This document shows positions 36,829 through 48,581 of a stretch of 64,000 bases of DNA, piece after piece (within the stretch, counting starts at the first letter, position 1; each line of letters opens with the position of its first letter). The stretch is from positions 992,001 to 1,056,000 of the forward strand of contig JAVXUO010003001.1 of assembly GCA_033065855.1 (NCBI GenBank), given 5' to 3'. Source of the stretch: Escallonia rubra (lineage: Eukaryota > Streptophyta > Magnoliopsida > Escalloniales > Escalloniaceae). The notes beneath the pieces were generated by a model. The model saw only the letters and a list, made by a program, of their open reading frames with translations. It was not told where the DNA came from and ran no database searches. Position numbers and translations under genes: made by a program.

Positions 36829-39384
36829 GAGGAAGGTAATCCTCTCTGATTTGGGAATCATCCTCTATGATTTGGGAATCCTGCCGGGAAAAAGAACCCC
36901 GTTGATTTGGTTTCGGTTGGCATCCTTGATTTGGGAATACGATCGTAAAAGAAAGAGAAGCAGTAAGGGTAATACCGAAAAAATGGTGGTAACAGTAATG
37001 AAAACGGTAAATATACAAAAACAACTGAAAAAGGTAGACACAAAAAAAATGGTGAAAATTATAAAAGTACACAACTATAATTTGTGATTGGATACTAAAA
37101 TATTGAAAACGAAAATACAATACAAATACACAAAACGAAAAGTGTAAACGTACAGGCCCTAAAGCATTTTATGTTTCTGAGCGCTGTGGATCTGTTTGTT
37201 TTAGTTTTCAGTTTTTAAGAAAAATAAAAATTAAAACAATTTTACTTCTTGTTTTTTACAAAAAAACACATGATTATTTGATTAGCCAGATTTTATTTTG
37301 AGTTTTTTCTTTACCATTTTTTTCTTCCACTATCCTTGCAATTGTATTTTTATCTGACCACCACCATAATCAAATCCACAACACCACCACTTAATTGTAA
37401 TTTCACTCTCTCAAGAAACCCTTTCACACAACCAATGAAATGGATTTGTTTTGAGGAAACTTTTGCAGGGAGCAATAACAAGAGACACGAAAACGGGATG
37501 GCGACGATGGGTAGATTCCTTGGTGGCGATTGTGGTGGGGGTGGGGACGATAGGAGAAATTGTGGGATGTGCAACGGTACAGAGGTGGCGGCGGTGTGAC
37601 AGACTCACAGACTCGTGGTTGTCGAAGGCGTGGGGCGACGATGGCAGGGTAGATTTGTGGGTCACGACGACGATAGGATGACGACAGTGGGATAACCCTT
37701 GGTGGTGGTGTGAGCGTGTGGGGGAGTGGAGATAGTGGCCATGGTGGCGACATGGGAAATGTTTGGCTGATGGAAGGAAATGTCTAATGGTGGTGGTTCT
37801 CTGTGTGTGAGGGGGTTTTGTTAAAATGATGCTCATTTTTTTTTGCTTCTAACAAAGTTTGAAGGTTAAATCTCAAAATAAAAACCAAAACTCCAAAATG
37901 AAGCGTCTGTTTGAAATCACATTCATTTTTTGCTTTCTGTTTCCAAAAAATAAAAACAAAGACCAGTTTAATTTTTATTTTTTTACAAAAATAAATGGGT
38001 GTTTGATTACCTAATTTTTATTTTGAGTTTTTTCTTTGGTGATGGTTGTGGTGGTGGGGTGGCGATGACCGGTGGCAGTGGGCAATACTGGCGGGTTCAG
38101 TTCTCTTAAATTTGGAGCTTGTTACCAAACGCTACCGAAGGTTTTAAAAGTTAGTTTACAAAACAAGGGAAAAAAATCTGTCTGGCAAATACTTTTTCTT
38201 TACAAAACTAGAAAGTGCTGCCTATCTAAAGTCTCAGAAGGTTTCTCTAAACACCGTGAAAGATGGCCTATTGAGCCAAATTGATACTCAGGAATCATAA
38301 GAATTTTATCGCAAAAAATACATTTCATTGCAACATATCTTTAAGGCGAATGACCGTATCACTTGTGTCAGTACCAAGGTTCACACTCTCAATACTTTTC
38401 TAATTATGGCTTCGTCCAGACAAAATAAGGGCACCAACTTAGGCTCTGTTTGACAACATTTTTTTTTTCAGTTTCCAAAAAAATAAAAATAAAGAGCAGT
38501 TAAAATTTTTTTTTTTTACAAAAACAAATGGGTGTTTAATAATACAGTTTTATTTTGACTTTTTTTTTTTTGGTGGTTTGCGGTGGCCGACGGTGGTGGT
38601 CGCCAGAGGTGGCTGCCGGCGGTGGGAGGGTGGTGGTGGTCTCAAAAAAAAAAAAATCGAAACTCATTTTTTGAGTTTTTAAAACAGTCTTGATTTAAAA
38701 ACTGACTTTTTAAACTGAAGAAAAAAAAAAGAAAAATGGTTACCAAACGCAACTTTTTTTTCAGTTGCTAAAACTGAAAAAAAAGGGGGAAAAATGGCCT
38801 GTCAAACAGGCCTTAGATCTTTTAATGCTATTTTCTATCTCCGTTTGGCCAAGTATTACCTAAATATCAAGAGATTTTATTGGCATAGTTGGTAAAGAAT
38901 GCCTCTCATTTTTTACTGGCAGATGGGGACAAGAAGAATATAAACAAATAAATGTTGTAAAAAGTATCTTTATTTTTTCGGTGATGTTCGGATTTTGTTC
39001 TACAGGTATTTCTTTATTTTAAAAGGTTTTTAGGGTCTTCAATTTAGTCAAGTTTGAGTCCATAATTGGGTAGAATTGTCAAATTTTCTGAAGGCACCTG
39101 CCTGCGAGAACAACAATTCATAATTTTTATTTTATTTTAATGTACTCAGTGTGCGTGTTATCTCTCATTGCCGGTCCTTGTGAATCCAAAAGGCATTATC
39201 TCAATAAACTTGTATGATAACAAACAAACTTGCAAAGTTGGAATAAGATTCCATTTTGTTCAGAGAGTAGAAAAGTTATCATTCCACTAAAAGTTCCGAA
39301 CACTTATTTTTTGAAACTTTTTAGTAACTCGGTTCACCGATCTATTGAGTTGTTGTATTAACTCAAATAGTTTAGCACACTTGA

Positions 39385-39387
<3 letters not shown>
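36829..39387. repeat. Three related AT-rich repeats with GGT-rich spacers
   Basis: Direct copies of one motif series begin near 37193, 37905 and 38445. Each has CTGTTTG, then TTTCAGTTT or TTTCTGTTTCC, AAAATAAAAA, TTTTTTACAAAAA, a GGGTGTTTGATTA-like phrase, TTTATTTTGA and then TTTTTTCTTT. Two are followed by GGTGGTGG-rich DNA. The third copy faces an inverted partner near 38790-38815 (CCTGTCAAACAGGCC), suggesting a TIR element of about 38436-38815. The C/A-rich versus G/T-rich ORFs at 37336-37836 are low-complexity. No target duplications were found. Confidence 0.5.

Positions 39388-39445
<58 letters not shown>
39388..39445. repeat. (AT)n microsatellite
   Basis: About 58 bp of uninterrupted AT dinucleotide; the ORF through it is an artefact. 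Confidence 0.95.
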
Positions 39446-39448
<3 letters not shown>

Positions 39449-42400
39449 TGCCTCTTTCAGGCTGCGATTAAGACTCGTAACGTAAGACATGAGTAAACTC
39501 CTTTCGCTAAGTTACATTTACTCATGGAAAGATAAAACTTCTGCTTTTATCTGTCGAATCTCGTGTCGTGGAGGGAATTCACAAGGTATCCCTTCACTTA
39601 TGTCATGTTAAACATCTGAAATTGGAGTATTGTGCATTTCTATTCGGGTCCATCGGATGAATACTGTGCTTTTCTAATTTTACTTAGATCAGTATATACG
39701 GTTTATTAAATGAAGAAAACTTTTTCAACTAAGATCTTTTCTTTTTTCTTTTTGGGTGGACTTCAACTCAGATCTAATCAGTGGTCTGGCCGTATGTCCA
39801 TGCATGTGATATCTGAAGTCTCAGAAAGTTACATTACTTAAGAGTTGTCTCTCTCTCTCTCTCTCTCTCTCTTCCCAACAACAAACGTACCTTTGGAGTG
39901 AATTGTTTGCAGGTTTTCAGACTACGGTACCAGGCAACAGTTACTTGGCTTATCATGAACTTTGCACCTTATGCGGCTCTGGCTTCTTCATTGATAATTA
40001 CCCAGAAATTAAAACTCATCTACCATCTTCCAAATTCTGCAATCCTGTCAATATTAGAAACAATTAACATCCTTCAACTGGTGCCTAACACTGTAAACTG
40101 TGGTCCCTTTTCATCCATCACCATGCGGTCCTCCAAAACCCACCTTCTTGATCATGTTTTCCGGCCAACCCTGTAACTTGACGTAAAAATCACACATGTT
40201 TGGGCATTTTCCCCAAAGATAATGTAGTACCACGGTGATAACAACCTCACAATTCACTTGTGGAAGATGGCAGAGTTGCAAGCTAAATGTTGCTTGTTTT
40301 ATACCCATTTTCTTGCAACAACATTCCTTGTTTTGCCAACTTACAAAAGTGAGCAAAGGCAAAGAAATGGTGGGGGGTTGAGGGGACCATGGACAAGGCG
40401 TTCAATTGAACCCCATAGCTGTGGTGCAGCTTTATGACTTCTTTATCACATGGCAATACTAGGGAGGGGGCTTTGATTAGCTCAAGGTTTAGCTATGAGG
40501 TACGTATTTTGGTAGAAAAATGCACATGTGACTTATCCAATATTGTACCTCTCTCAAATTTGTCATTGAGTATATGTACAACTATAATGCACCATACACA
40601 AAATTAAATTGTGAAACTAGAGGTAATTAAATATCTCATTTGCATGAAAGAGTATCGATCATGAACACTAAGCGTTCTATGAGTACAAATAACATGTGAA
40701 ACTAGAGGATCTCATCAGCATGAAAAGTATTAGTGCATGTTCTCAGCCACGAACATGAAGCTCAAATAACATATGCACACATTTTAATGAATGGTACTAT
40801 TAAAATTCGTACATTTTATAAATTGTGTGCATAAAGTTGCTGAATAAAGAATGTTAGCCACTTTATGAATGTTAATAGTACTATTCATAAATGACTGACA
40901 TTCTTTGTACACGCAATTTATAAAATGTACGATAATACAAGTTAGTGCAACTAAGAAAAATAGAAGCGATATTGAGAGCGCCGACTAAGAATTATCCATT
41001 AAACTTCAACCTAACCTGTGGGAACTTTTTTCACCTTAGAATCAATGATTGAAGCTTAACCATACTGATGTTGCATACGAGGAAATCACTTGTTTTCCTA
41101 AACAGGAGTACTACTCAGGCCATCAATGGGTGTGGGGTCTATTGTCCTTCATGGATCCTACCCAACTTTACCTTTAACAACAAGAACGAACAAATGGCAA
41201 TTTGACAAAGTCAAAAACCACCATCCCACCTCTTGATTTGGACCGTTTGATTATGTTTCAACTTGACATAAAGCATTAAAGCCTTATAAAAGGAAAGATC
41301 CATACTGGGAGGAAAGGCCGACAACTTGTGTGTACTAGTTTGGGAGAGGCTTCACACGTCCGTCACGTGCGAAACCTTGGGCGTAGATGTAACTCTTAAT
41401 TGTCTCGTTCCAAGTAATCAATCAATCAAACATAATTGAGGTTGAGTGCAGAGGCTCCCAACCCACTCTTGTCAGTCTCCATTTGGTAAGAAGTTTTAGG
41501 TGGGAAGTTTGTGTCAAAAATGTTTTGATAAAAAGTCGTCTTCCGAGTTTAATTGCAAACAAAAATTAGGCTTGAGCCGATACGATTGATGATCGCAATT
41601 AAGGAATTTTTGTGTCTAAATTTTTCGGTGTCTGGTTAATAACTTGAGAAACTGAGAAGAAATCTTTTCACGAGAATTAGGTACATTCTCAATTGGCTGC
41701 TCGAATAGTCGATGAATCAATTAACACAAAAGTGGTGGTATTTTGAATTAAACTAAGGAGGTTTTAGTGATTACCAGCAGAAGTCGTCAAGGTGAGTAGT
41801 AATCTCTAAGAGTAAGTAAAAATCTTAAAATAAATTTTAAATTCTAGGTACCGGAGGATGAATCTTATCATGCATGGAGGCTATCGCCATTATGGCGTTC
41901 GTTGTACTAATATTATACGGAGTATCATTAAGATCATTTTAGAAGGCTAGTTATCTTCAATGTGGACTTAAATTAAGAGTTAGAAGTGAAAGTTCATGCT
42001 AAACAACGAGCTTAAACACATGCTACGTGCAACTCACTCACGCTGCTTAAACAGCTCAAAAACAAGCTCTTGTAGCATTCGCAAATCCTTCAACAACTAT
42101 GCTAAATAAATGCTTCAAGTGGTCCATGCCAACTTTAAACTATGAAGGGACTGCATTTGATGACACCTGGTCCTTATGATGACATGCAATTATAACTAAG
42201 TACATGCGTAAAAGCGAAAACTACTCTTGTTTACACAAGGCAGTACACAATATGAAAGTTACATGACTAACAATATGAAAGTTACATGACTATGCCCCCC
42301 GCAGTAATGGTAAGGCTGTGTCCCTGCTACTTGCATGAAAATGTACAAGCGAGTGTACCAAATTCAACGGCCCGTCTTTGTAGATTTTCTCTTAATGACA

Positions 42401-42527
42401 GAGGATAGTCTTGAGTAATAATTATGGGCCGGAGACAATGTGTCTAGACTAAACCCTACTCCAAATATATGCACCTATATTAAAGGAAATTGTGGGGCGC
42501 CCCTCAAGGATTCCCTCTTATGGCATA
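39446..42527. other. Intergenic, no gene recognised
   Basis: A (CT)n run lies at 39848-39871. ORFs on opposite strands at 39898-40362 look slightly protein-like (the minus one contains GWPENMIKKVGFGGPHGDG) but match no family I know and have no exon context. A foldback hairpin at 40808-40931 is listed separately. Confidence 0.45.
40808..40931. repeat. Near-perfect hairpin (foldback MITE)
   Basis: The left arm begins CGTACATTTTATAAATTG and the right arm ends in its exact inverse, followed inward by pairing between GTGTGC/GTACAC-like and GAATGT/ACATTC segments up to a short loop near 40872-40884. About 48 bp of stem is interrupted by one 13-nt insertion (about 40837-40849). A transcript would fold into a long hairpin. 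It most resembles a foldback MITE. Confidence 0.7.
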
Positions 42528-42535
42528 GGCATGAC

Positions 42536-43075
42536 TAGGGGTGCAACTTGGACGGCCCTAAGAATTAGACCGAGTCCAGCTCACTTTCTAAAAGTCGTGT
42601 ACATGTCAAGCCCAACCTATCAACGGGTCTAATAATATATGTCCACGCCAAGCCCATCAAAATTTTGGTGGATACGGGGAGTCCACGGGTTGTCTATGGT
42701 TACGAATTACGTTTTTTTAGAACGATTTCGAAACATATCATTGACCATCCAACTCTACAATTTGGTCATGATAATGAAAAAAAAGTATACTAAAGTCTCA
42801 AAATGAACTTAAATATAAGTATGAAAGCAAATATTTGGGACAAAATGAAAGAAAAATAATAGAGGTAACTACACGCACACATGCATACATAATAGTTAGA
42901 CGAGCTAGTTTTTCCACGGGCTGGACACGCCTGTCGAAACTTTTGCCCATGTCTATCCCATATTTTTTATGGGCCCAAATTTTGAGTCCACCCCCATTAC
43001 GTTCACTATAAAAGTAAGTCAATTCCCATATTTCTGCGGGCTGACACGGGTTGTCCGGCCCAAGTTATACCCCTT
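42536..43075. mobile_element. Non-autonomous hAT-type element
   Basis: The left end TAGGGGTGCAACTTGGACGGCC is mirrored by a right end that inverts to a nearly identical AAGGGGTATAACTTGGGCCGG. Flanks GGCATGAC (42528-42535) and GGCATGAA (43076-43083) match at 7 of 8 positions, consistent with an aged 8-bp hAT target duplication. No protein is encoded. Confidence 0.7.
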
Positions 43076-43178
43076 GGCATGAATCCTCAACCTTAAACTA
43101 GAAGAGACGTATCCTTATTAATCTCTATCTGACATACACTTCATATATCAACACACACGGAGCAGCAGAAAGCAAAAG

Positions 43179-43880
43179 TAAGGGTGAGCACTAAACCGTT
43201 CAAACTGATTCAAGCCGTTCAAACCGAACTAATCCAATCTGAACCATCCAAAAATCTTAACGGTTTGGTTTCACATTTTTAAACAGATCTCAGTTCGGTT
43301 CACGGTTCACTTTTTTGAAACCCATCACAAAACGAATCGAACCGACCTATGTATACTAGTTCACTTTTAGTGATATTCATTGATAAATTTCACATAAGTG
43401 GTACTAGGCTAATCTAAAAAAGCAAAACCTCGAAAGTTATAAGAAAAAAAAATAATGAAAGCTGTTATAACACAAAAGTCTAGTGATTCATATGTCTTGT
43501 ATAATTATTCATTATTTTCTCGTAACATCAATGACAAAGGCATAACCGAGTTTTTATTGTAACATATGTCTTGAACAATACTTAAACCTTATGTTAATAT
43601 GAGCACTTACATATCGAATGTAAGAAGGTTATGTGCAATTAAGTAAAAACTATAACTTCAATTTCAAATAACATTTGGTTCCAATAGTAGGTGTGCTGAG
43701 GGACAACTTTTTTCAACGAGCACAAACCGATCAAAAGTGACCAAACCAAACTGTTCAAACCGATTAAACATAACCGTCCAAACCGATGATATTTGGTTCG
43801 GTTCGGTTCAAGATTTTTTAAACCAAGGGTAATGATTTAGTTTGCGGTTTGAACTCCAAATCGAACGGTGCTCACTCCTA
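43179..43880. mobile_element. Non-autonomous hAT-type element
   Basis: The left end TAAGGGTGAGCACTAAACCG and the right end CGGTGCTCACTCCTA are inverted copies. Flanks AGCAAAAG (43171-43178) and AACAAAAG (43881-43888) match at 7 of 8 positions. Subterminal regions are packed with short AACCGTTCAAAC/GGTTTGAAC motifs in both orientations, a typical arrangement for transposase-binding subterminal repeats. No ORF of interest. Confidence 0.7.
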
Positions 43881-43958
43881 AACAAAAGTATTAAAGTATG
43901 GTAAAAACGTGATTGGGAGAAAGAAAAATATGAAGCACTAGAAGTAAGAAAAAGAGAG

Positions 43959-44090
43959 ATCAATATCTGCTTGTTCCGTCCGCCCATGCACACGTATTAT
44001 ACCACCTATCAATCAGAGTTATACATCAATATCTGCTTGTTCCGTCCGCCCATGCACACGTATTATACCACCTATCAATCAGAGTTATAC
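43959..44090. repeat. 66-bp perfect tandem duplication
   Basis: The 66-bp unit beginning ATCAATATCTGCTTG at 43959 is repeated immediately at 44025. It lies 70 bp downstream of the hAT-type element at 43179-43880. Confidence 0.9.
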
Positions 44091-46419
44091 ATCTGCGCTA
44101 GACTAAAACTCAACTGTACAGTACTCTTCAAAAATCCTATTACCAGGAAAATCCACTGCTCAACTGTACACCAAACTGCATCAGTAGTTCAAATGTTAGC
44201 AGTCCCAAAGACAGAGAGAGAGAAAGGAAGATGCCAAAATGTCATGCATGTGGCAACGAGGTTGACTGACATTCCCTAGATCCTCCCTAAGCTCAGGAAG
44301 TTGCATTACTGGATTTTGCCGACCCTAGCAAGTGCAGATATTTGAGTCTATGTCAGAGTATGTTAAGCTGCCATCTCATGCTCGAAAGCCTCGACAATGG
44401 GGATCGCACTAACCCTGGTAACTGAACAGTAACACGATATGGTACTTTTCAGTTAAAACAGAGCTTAATGTCTTTTAACTTTTGGAACCCTAACAGGTTT
44501 TACAGACGTATGCATATTTTTTGTCATATTCTTGCTCAAAACAGATGCTTATTATTGAACAATTTGTGGTACCAGTGGATCAAAATTGTTGAGCACTTCA
44601 AAACTTGATAATAAAGGAATGTCATCTCCAACACTCTACTATAGGTGGCGCATCCCTTTGTTCCCACTAATTCATCAATCCCAATGCTCAAAGGCCGAGT
44701 CAGGCTAGTCATGCAATAACAAGAAAGAGCGTGATGAAGACAATTTCCTGATAAAAAATGAAATTCTGGATACATTTGTTTCATAGATACAGAATCTGAA
44801 GACAGAATGAAACGCAAAGTCAAAAACGTATTCTTGTTAGCAGAAGTTAAGCAACCATCTTCTGGACTTCGCTGCAAGCATCGGGTGCATCCAATTCCAG
44901 GCCAATGGATTGACGTTAAGCAACCATTTTTTACATCATGTATTGATGTGTCAATCTGAGTCCAAAATTCATGTGCGTTAAGCATGATTGCTGAATATCC
45001 TGCGATAATATTTACAATGAAGCTAAGAGTTAAACACTACACCTTCAAGGAACCTCACAGGCTGTCATTCAGTACTGCAGAAAGATCATCCAAATACTTC
45101 GCTTTCAATGACTTACGTTCCCTAAATTCAAATACGTTTAATCAAATGAATGGATGGAGCTCAACCATATACATTTATCAGAAGAATCAATATTGACCTC
45201 ATTATGTGCTTGATCAGTGCAGATGATGAGAGGCAAAGCTTCTGTATATTGTCAAATACCTCCCTATCAAATGCTTCAGGGTCATAATAACTTCGTTGCT
45301 GATCCTTTTCAGGAACCTTCCTGCCTTCCCTATCCAAAGATCAGGCTTAGATTCCAGGTTAAAAGAGCTCAATTATCTCCCACTGCCACTGTCATCAGGT
45401 AATCATCTTCAAACTGACTAGAGTAGATCTTATCTGATTGGCCTCACACCGGGGAAGGCGATTGGCCACTCTCCTCCCTGCATTCGCCACGCTCTCCATC
45501 AGCATCACCACAACATTGATCCCAGGTTAAAAGATCAGGCTTAGATTCCAGGTTAAAAGAGCTCAATTATCTCCCACTGCCACTGTCATCAGGTAATCAT
45601 CTTCAAACTGACTAGAGTAGATCTTATCCGATTGGCCTCACACCGGGGAAGGCGATTGGCCACTCTCCTCCCTGCATTCGCCACGCTCTCCATCAGCATC
45701 ACCACAACATTGATCCCAATAAAGTGCACTCAGACATTTATTTTACCCTTGGGCCTTGACCATGCAATCTCCAGCCTCTCTGCTTCCTTAAATCCTCTTG
45801 AAGGGCTTTCAAGATATCCAGGTAGTTAGTTCTGACCACCTCATTTGAACCAGGACTGTTCAACTGGGAATAAATCAAGCATGTACTGCTTGAAATAAAC
45901 AATCAACTAAACCTTCCGATCTGAGGGCACCAGAAGCGTGATAATTTGGGGGTGCTTTTAATGCCCTTCCTGATTCCACAAGCCAAGTATATCCTTTCTG
46001 AAAAAGCATTTCATGGCTTTCTTGGAGAAAGGCCAGTAAATCTTCTTAGTGAAGGCTAGAGTGAAAATGAGGATTTTGAAAGGGTTGGAGGGAGAGATAT
46101 TTTCAGCCAAAGATCTGTGGCTCTGTGAAGATGATAGATGGAGAGAGAAGGCTTAATTCAGAAGAACTAAGAGAGCTTTGAGGCCTGCTGAGGAAGCCGA
46201 AGAATTAACAGACTCAAGACAAAACCTTCAAATTATTCACTTTCAAAGCCCAAAAGCAGGATAAATGTACAATCTCACCCAATAATGCTCAACCCTATGG
46301 ACTGGAGAAAATTAGCATTTGTCCAGTCTCACAGTATCATCATCATCAAACTAACCTGTTATCCCCAAACTAGTTCCTACCAGATTCTCTCTTCACATCA
46401 TTATTCTGTGATTAAACTA
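44091..46419. other. Region downstream of PPR gene; 3' UTR or intergenic
   Basis: Less AT-rich than typical intergenic DNA. A 149-codon minus-strand ORF (44985-44536) has no recognisable domain, and the duplicated block at 45336-45721 is listed separately. PPR genes often have long, spliced 3' untranslated regions, and this stretch could hold one, but no exon can be proved. Confidence 0.35.
45336..45721. repeat. 194-bp tandem duplication
   Basis: A 194-bp segment (from about 45336, containing AGATCAGGCTTAGATTCC) is repeated at 45530 with one visible substitution (TATCTGATT versus TATCCGATT). The high identity implies a recent event. Its sequence does not encode a recognisable protein. Confidence 0.9.
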
Positions 46420-48225
46420 CTATTCAGATTGTTGATCGTCAATAATGCAACTTTGTTTGTCTGTTTGGTAGCCTGCCTCTTTCATATCCAAGTTCAGATT
46501 TCCCAACACAACATAAATCTCTTTTGACTCTGAGTGAGACTCATCACCTGCTGAAAAGACATGAACCCTTTTCTTGACCTCAACCCAACTCCAACCAGTG
46601 CTTTTTCTTACTCCCTTTTGTTTCATCAGACTCCTCGTATCAGCCAATTCACTCCATAAACCAGCTCCTGCATATATATTTGCCAGAGTTATGTATGGAA
46701 CGGCACTATGTGGTTCTAACTTGAAAAGCCTATATGCTGCCTCCCGTCCAAGTTCTACTTCACCATATAGTTTGCAAGAACTCAGGAACGAACTCCACAT
46801 TACAGAATTAGGATCTGAGGGCATTTCTTTCATCAACTCGTATGCCTTCTTAAGAAGCCCACTTCTAGCATAGAGGTCAACCAAGCAAGCATATTGATCT
46901 AGCTGAGGGACCAAAGAGTAATCCCTTCTCATCTTGTCGAAATATACTAAAGCTCTGCTAAGAAATCCAGCATGGTTGCAGGCAGTCAAAACAGCTGTGA
47001 AACAAATATGATCTGGCACAAAATCTTCTTCCACTACCAGACTCTCAAACAATTCCAGGCCATCGGGACCTCTACCATTTTGAGCATACCCAGTGATCAT
47101 TGAAGTGCACAAAATGCTATTTTTCACGACTGCTTGATCAAAAGCATGACGAGCTTCATCAATGGTGCCACATTTCGAGTACATGTCGATCAAAGCACTG
47201 ACCACAAACACATTGGAATCTGAACCCATTTTAGTTACCAGAGCATGCACCTGTTGTCCTTGTTGGAGGACTGTTAAGCTACCACAAGCATCCAAAATGC
47301 TGGTTAAAGTGTGTTCAGTAGGACTAATATTGTCCTTCCGCATCTCCATAAATACATTCAACGCCTCTTCTCCATATAGATTCCGGGCATATCCTGAGAT
47401 CATTGAGTTCAAAAGAATGCTATCTCTCTCTCTAGTTGCTTTAAATAGCAATACTGCTTGGTCAATCTTGCCACATTTCGAGTAACAATCGATTAGACAA
47501 CTGACCACAAAATTGTTACTCCCATGCCCAAGTTTAGTAACGTGAGCATGAAGCAATGTACCGTATTCAAAGGCCAATTCTAGTTCCGTACATCCACTAA
47601 TAACGCTAACATAGGTGAAGCAATTGGGTTTAACTTGGGTACCAAGCATCTCCTTGAACAAACAAATGGCTTCTTCTCCACACCCACTTTGAGAAAAACC
47701 AGTTATAATTGAGGTCCACGATACTTGATCGTGGCATTTCATGCCATCGAACACCTTCCTCGCATCAACAAGTGCATTACACTTAGCATACACATCAACA
47801 AGTGCACTGTTTATGTATAGATTATCTAGGTGACCGGTTTGAATTATTCTGGCATGAACTTGTAAACCTAAGTGCTGGTTTCGCGTCTTTGCACAAGAAT
47901 TAAGAGCAGTGCACAGATCAAACTTTGTGAAGTTTGTTCCAAACGCATTGCTCCGGACAAAAGACACTAATCCTTCTTGGGCACTATTGTGATCGGATTT
48001 CTTGCCTTGGATGTTCTTTGCAAACCCAAAGGATGTAAAAGTTTCAAGTGATAAATCAAACGGATGAAGGTCATACCTCTGAGGAATTTTGACGAACGGG
48101 TGGTGGGCAGTAGAATAGACGTGATTTCTACGGTAGCGCCAGTATGACGACTTCTTACAAAGGCCAGCGCCATGTGGTTTAGTGGTCGCAGCAATAACAA
48201 GCATTTGGAATTGAACAATAGGCAA
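46420..48225 (-). CDS. PLS-class pentatricopeptide repeat protein (E/E+ subgroup)
   Basis: Organellar RNA-binding protein; PLS-type PPR proteins typically select sites for C-to-U RNA editing in mitochondria or plastids. The single exon encodes 601 aa. Residues 1 to about 90 form a basic, Arg/Ser-containing leader (WRYRRN) compatible with organelle import. Tandem PPR motifs run from about 103 to 505, with recurring signatures such as ALVDVYAKC, ARKVFDGM, SWTSIITGFSQ, ALIDMYSKCG and SMITGYAQNG. The C-terminus has E and E+ features (SSFLSSCKLYGEVELGREAA, GVRKSTGWSWVEVK, GDESHSESKEIY) and stops without a DYW deaminase domain. Such proteins usually need a DYW partner in trans. The start could be Met1 or Met8. 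Intronless structure is normal for this family. The target RNA and compartment cannot be read from sequence. Confidence 0.93.
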   Translation of the reverse strand: MPIVQFQMLVIAATTKPHGAGLCKKSSYWRYRRNHVYSTAHHPFVKIPQRYDLHPFDLSLETFTSFGFAKNIQGKKSDHNSAQEGLVSFVRSNAFGTNFTKFDLCTALNSCAKTRNQHLGLQVHARIIQTGHLDNLYINSALVDVYAKCNALVDARKVFDGMKCHDQVSWTSIITGFSQSGCGEEAICLFKEMLGTQVKPNCFTYVSVISGCTELELAFEYGTLLHAHVTKLGHGSNNFVVSCLIDCYSKCGKIDQAVLLFKATRERDSILLNSMISGYARNLYGEEALNVFMEMRKDNISPTEHTLTSILDACGSLTVLQQGQQVHALVTKMGSDSNVFVVSALIDMYSKCGTIDEARHAFDQAVVKNSILCTSMITGYAQNGRGPDGLELFESLVVEEDFVPDHICFTAVLTACNHAGFLSRALVYFDKMRRDYSLVPQLDQYACLVDLYARSGLLKKAYELMKEMPSDPNSVMWSSFLSSCKLYGEVELGREAAYRLFKLEPHSAVPYITLANIYAGAGLWSELADTRSLMKQKGVRKSTGWSWVEVKKRVHVFSAGDESHSESKEIYVVLGNLNLDMKEAGYQTDKQSCIIDDQQSE

Positions 48226-48581
48226 AGCTGGAAGGTGTTACCATCATCTGCTTCAGCTTCTTACGAAGCACTTCATGTCGGATCTGTGGTTTTGTATTTT
48301 TGGGTCCATATTCCCCGACTTAAACCATTTTTAAGTGCACTTTCCGTAAGGTTACGAAACTCAGATTATTAGCCACACTTATTTCCGTAAGGTTATGACA
48401 CCGTTTAAATTGAGTCCTCGAACTTTCATATCACTTTTTTAGGTTAGAAGTCTCTTAACCACCCAAAGTATTAACCATAACACTTATTTCTGCAAGGTTA
48501 CAAGATCGTTTAAATTGAATTCACTTGCGTATTTTGTGTCTTCTCCGTGATGTTTTGACCGGAAAACGTGGTTAAAAATTA
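48226..48581. other. Region upstream of PPR start
   Basis: Presumed promoter and 5' leader of the PPR gene, read on the minus strand. It is AT-rich with a repeated phrase TTTCCGTAAGGTTA / TTTCTGCAAGGTTA (about 48340-48365, 48380-48396 and 48486-48500). No specific promoter element can be assigned. Confidence 0.3.
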
